Source: Prinia subflava (Eukaryota; Chordata; Aves; Passeriformes; Cisticolidae). From it: DNA of 64,000 bases. The stretch spans positions 9,612,735-9,676,734 of the forward strand of contig NC_086253.1 in assembly GCF_021018805.1 (NCBI RefSeq). The letters are read 5' to 3'. Under the pieces are notes generated by a model that had not been told where the DNA came from, did no database searches, and was given only the letters and a program-made list of their open reading frames with translations. Below, one piece after another: positions 60,111 to 64,000 of this stretch (its first letter is position 1; every line of letters begins with the position of its first letter). Position numbers and translations under genes: made by a program.

Positions 60111-63100
60111 TTCTCCACATCAGCATTAGAACTGGTGGATTCACACTGGAATTCCCCCTTCTCCTAATTTAGGTGTGATTCTTCACTCTTTCACTGATAC
60201 AGTCTCTCTTTCATCATGGTTTCCAAACAAATAGGATGTGGATCTGCCTTTTTTTCCTAGCACTACCATAATCCAAGCAGGCCCTTACCCACACACAGTA
60301 GAGGTGAAAAGAAAAGCATTTATTCTGCCTTTATCACTAACACAGACACATTTAACACAGAATTCCTTAGATGGGGCAGAGGCATCAGGAATCATGTGTG
60401 AACTGCCTCAGCAGCCAGAACTGAAAGCACTAAGCCCTCCATCAAGTGGGATGTGAGTCATCACAGTCAAAAGAGATAATCAGGTTAGCAGATTTTATGC
60501 TGAATACATCTGATATAATTTTTAAGTTTCTCTTCTAAAACTTTGGTTCCCTAGAGAATGATCATTTAAGTGGTTAAGAGATATGATTAAAAACATGAAA
60601 TAGTTGACATATGCTGAAACTCAAACTTTAATATTCAAGGAAAGAAAGAAAGGTATTTCTTAAAGCATACTCAAAACTACTGTGTTAATATCTCTGGTTC
60701 ATTGTTTTAGCTTACTTCTTTCAGTGGTACTGTCTCCCACCTGCTCCACAGTAACTGAATGCTATAGGCATTAAAAGATTAAATAGGAAAAAACCAAGTA
60801 CCAAGCACAGGTACCTTAATAATTTACCAGTTTGTCTCCCACATCAGTAGCCAACAAATGCAACACTCTCTGTATCAGACTATCCATTTTAAATGCAAAA
60901 CACCTCAAATGAATAAAACACTCTTGAGGCTGAGTTTACTCATCTCAGAAACCCACAATATGAGGATCCAACTTTGCTCCTAAAATAATGAGAGAGGAAA
61001 ATTAAATTATGTTTTTTACAGATACCCTGGTAAAAGCCATGTCTGTTGTAAGTTAAGGTACCAAAACCTCATTAGAAAGACTTCCAGCTTCTTTATTTGC
61101 CTGTAATCCACACAAATCAGGAACCTCAGATCAAATTCCCCAATAAAATAATTGCTTTATACATTTTCCTTACCTTAATACAGCTAAAGTAAAACTCAAG
61201 CTTGTTCAGACTACTATTCACTTGTGCTTTTCCACTCAAGAGAGGACACTTTGTGCTTATCTTTCTTTATTTTAAGGGAATGGCTTTTGCTGGGTGCTGC
61301 TGCACTTGATTGCTTCTGCTGATGTAATTAGGACTTTCCTTCACCTCCTGGGACCTGCTTCTCCCACTCTTCAGCTAAGAATGACCTTTTACAGCTCTCA
61401 TGTTTAGTTTTTAAATACTTCTACTTCAGCAGCACTACAGCTAGAGGAATTGCTTTGTGTATTTGTTGTGTGCAGCATTAATTAAACACTTTGCCTTTCA
61501 ACAGGTCTCTGATCTTTGCTTCTCTTTGGGTAAGGAGCTGTAGCTAGCAGCTGTTACCTCTGCTGGATTTGGGTGTTGTGTAATTGCCACAAACCTGTAT
61601 TTCAGACAGCTTGGAGGCAAAGCTGAGACCCTGTTGCTGTGCAGCCTCACCCATACTCCTGCACATACCGTGCCTCCCAAATGCTGACTTCCTTCTTTCT
61701 CTCTGTGTAACTTAGCTCTCGGGGTTTTGTCTCTTAAAGTATCATTCGATTTGTTTTCTATTCTTATTGACTGTTTAAAGACTTGATTTCCAGGTAGGTT
61801 TCTCATTGTTCCTATGTTATTTTGCCAGGAAAAACTTTAAGTGCTGCTATCCATTTTGTCTAGAATTTACATTGTTTCCTTGCATGTTAATTAGGCTAAC
61901 AAGAAGTGAAGAAGAATCTCTGGGCCTTCTGCAGGATGTAGCCCTCTCTTCTAACAGTGTAGAAATAGGAACAGGAAGAGACCCTATTAACAAACCTTTG
62001 CCTTGTTTTCTTTTCCCTTGATTCAAGCAATAGAGCAAAATTCTTGGAGAAGGGTGAGTTTGGAATCTATTTTATAAACTTACTTTTAGAATAAAGTAAG
62101 AATAAAACCATCTTCTCTGCCTGTCATGGATTGAAGAGAGAATAATAAACCAAGCTGCGCAACGCATTTCCTTGGGGATATCCTGTCAGAGTGTCTTCAG
62201 CATTTCCAACATCACTAGAGCTTGCAAGGGATTGTTAAAATTGCTGTTAAACTACTGGTAAATCAGAATAACCCTTTATGCTGTGCTAGTGGTATCAGCA
62301 GGGACAAAATTGAGCAGTATGCCTGATTTGGGATTTGTGCAGGGCAATGAGAAGAAAACAAGAAATCTTTCTATGTTAGTGATGTGAGCCTTTCTAAGAT
62401 GCCTTTCAGGAGGTTGCAGCTGAAGAGATAAATATAAGTCATTAAAATGCCGAAAGAAGGAAGAAAAAAATCACCTGCAGCAGACAGAAGTACTTGGATT
62501 TGTTGTTTTATTCCTTCTAAGGTGCTGTTCAAACACGTTTGGATCAACTATTTTCAGTGTTCTGGTCTTTGATTCTGTATTACCGTCATAAAAACCATCT
62601 AAAAATCTTATAAAAATATAGAAGCTTGAGCAATAGGAATGAGTAAGCACACACCTTCAAGGATAGGCTTTTCATTACATTAATGTGCTTGAATAAATCC
62701 AAATCTGCTCCCTTATTGCCTATCTTTCAGATAGGTTTGATGAGAGAAAAGGTGAATTATAAATAATTGAGCTGAGAACTTTCCTTGTATAAATTTTTCT
62801 TGTTTTAAAACATACAGTATGGCCTCCACTGTTATTTTTGTTCTTACATATATTTTTACTTCTATCCCTTCAAGTATCAAATGAGTCTCTTAAGTCTTTC
62901 TATGCTTGCATTTTCTTCTGTTCTGATGGACAAATTCAAACTTCTTACATGAGTAGGTAACACTTTTCCTGGGCTGTGGTGAAATCAAACTTCACTTTTA
63001 TAAAACAGTAGAGGAAAAAGGGGCAGTAGATAAATATCAAATTATTAATACAATGTTGTCCTCAAAAATACAATTCAATATAGAGGTAAACTTACCCCAT

Positions 63101-64000
63101 TGGAAGAGGTTTTTTAGTTTGTTTTTCTCAAGTAATTTATACCATCTCAAGTAAGACAAAAAGAAAAAAGTAGGTTTTGAGGTATATATATTGGTTAAAT
63201 TCTTGAAATTTCCATCTACAGAAGTTTATTACCTCTTAAACCTAAACTTATTTCCTCATGAAAAAACAATTCTTATTCTGTAAAAGTCTTTAAAACCTTT
63301 TTTGTTTTTTTAATTAAGTTTATACCTTCCACAATGTGTCATTTCTATCTCCCACCCCTTAGAAAATGGATTTGGGATGTTGTGGTTAAACATGCTGTCT
63401 AACTTTTGCAGATTTTGACTGCGTGCTAAAGGATTCAAAAGTTTTAATTTTCTCCAATTTTCATTTGAGTAGGCAAGTAGTTGGACAGAAAAAGAAGAAA
63501 AAAAAAAGGCAAACCCAAATTTTATAATTTCTAGTGGGTGAGAGAATGTATCAAGAACTCCTTCCCTTGTACACATAAAGAAGCAGTATTTGGGATTTTT
63601 CAGCTACAGGCAAATCTTCAACTTGCACTAGACTGGATACTGAGAGTCCAACCCCAGGAACTCCACTTGAAATCAAGCTTTAGTTATTGTGGTTTTTTAT
63701 AGGCCTCTTGTGTGAAATGTTCCCCCCTGCCCAACATAAGATGTCAGGGACAGACAGCCTCAGGAGCAGCCAGAGGCAGAGAAATTGCCATTCAAGCAGC
63801 TGCTGAGGCTGAGCTGGAGATGGGATCTCGTGTGGAGGCTGGGAGGTGTGGGCAGGGAGAGGTTTCTAACTGGAGTCAAAAAAAGCTGCAAAAAGGTCAG
63901 TGTTTCTCAAAACTGAACAAAAATTTTAAAAAACTCCTCCCATCCTTTGTTCCAGTTTCATAAATCTATGCTGAAAGCAAAGCAGACACTTTATTAAGCT
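60111..64000. other. Unique AT-rich noncoding DNA
   Basis: Nothing was recognised. ORFs are under 105 codons with no family resemblance. Small A- and T-rich runs only. Confidence 0.45.

Overview
This looks like vertebrate, most probably avian, nuclear DNA. The sequence is AT-rich and almost free of genes. It carries many copies or fragments of CR1-type LINEs, recognised by their 3' ends (ATTCTATGATTCTGT-like octamer repeats) and by the typical CR1 ORF2-tail wording. It also holds one avian-style betaretrovirus-like (ERVK-type) endogenous retrovirus. CR1 plus ERVK density fits a bird and would suit a songbird, but I cannot fix the order or the locus. I recognised no host protein-coding exon, tRNA, rRNA or CRISPR array. 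Short ORFs outside the retrovirus look like chance or repeat translation.

Layout. 1-7.9 kb: unique AT-rich DNA with one striking A/C-only tract (2191-2506). 7.9-8.3 kb: CR1 fragment (-). 8.3-21.6 kb: unique DNA with microsatellites and an older CR1 fragment (15.04-15.5 kb, -). 21.65-26.09 kb: the retroviral element. 26.1-41.6 kb: unique DNA with a 50-base poly(A) run, a short CR1 tail and a local duplication. 41.58-42.26 kb: two CR1 copies head to tail (+). 45.07-45.16 kb: CR1 tail (+). 51.98-52.75 kb: CR1 (-) with an internal array of eight 44-bp repeats. 58.78 kb: 41-base poly(A) run. 59.56-60.11 kb: CR1 (+). The rest is unique sequence in which I see nothing firm.

The most interesting object is the retroviral element. 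Gag, Pro and the N-terminal two thirds of reverse transcriptase are intact and encoded on the minus strand. They are linked by a textbook -1 frameshift heptamer at the gag-pro junction and by a short 25-nt pro-pol overlap. The pol reading frame stops abruptly because it runs into a tRNA-Lys1,2-type primer binding site followed by an LTR, and both of these are in the OPPOSITE (plus) orientation. The junction falls exactly at the end of the 18-nt primer binding site, which is where plus-strand strong-stop DNA normally ends. The simplest reading is a provirus made by an aberrant strand transfer, giving an LTR that points antisense into its own gag-pro-pol. If that LTR is active, it would produce antisense retroviral RNA.
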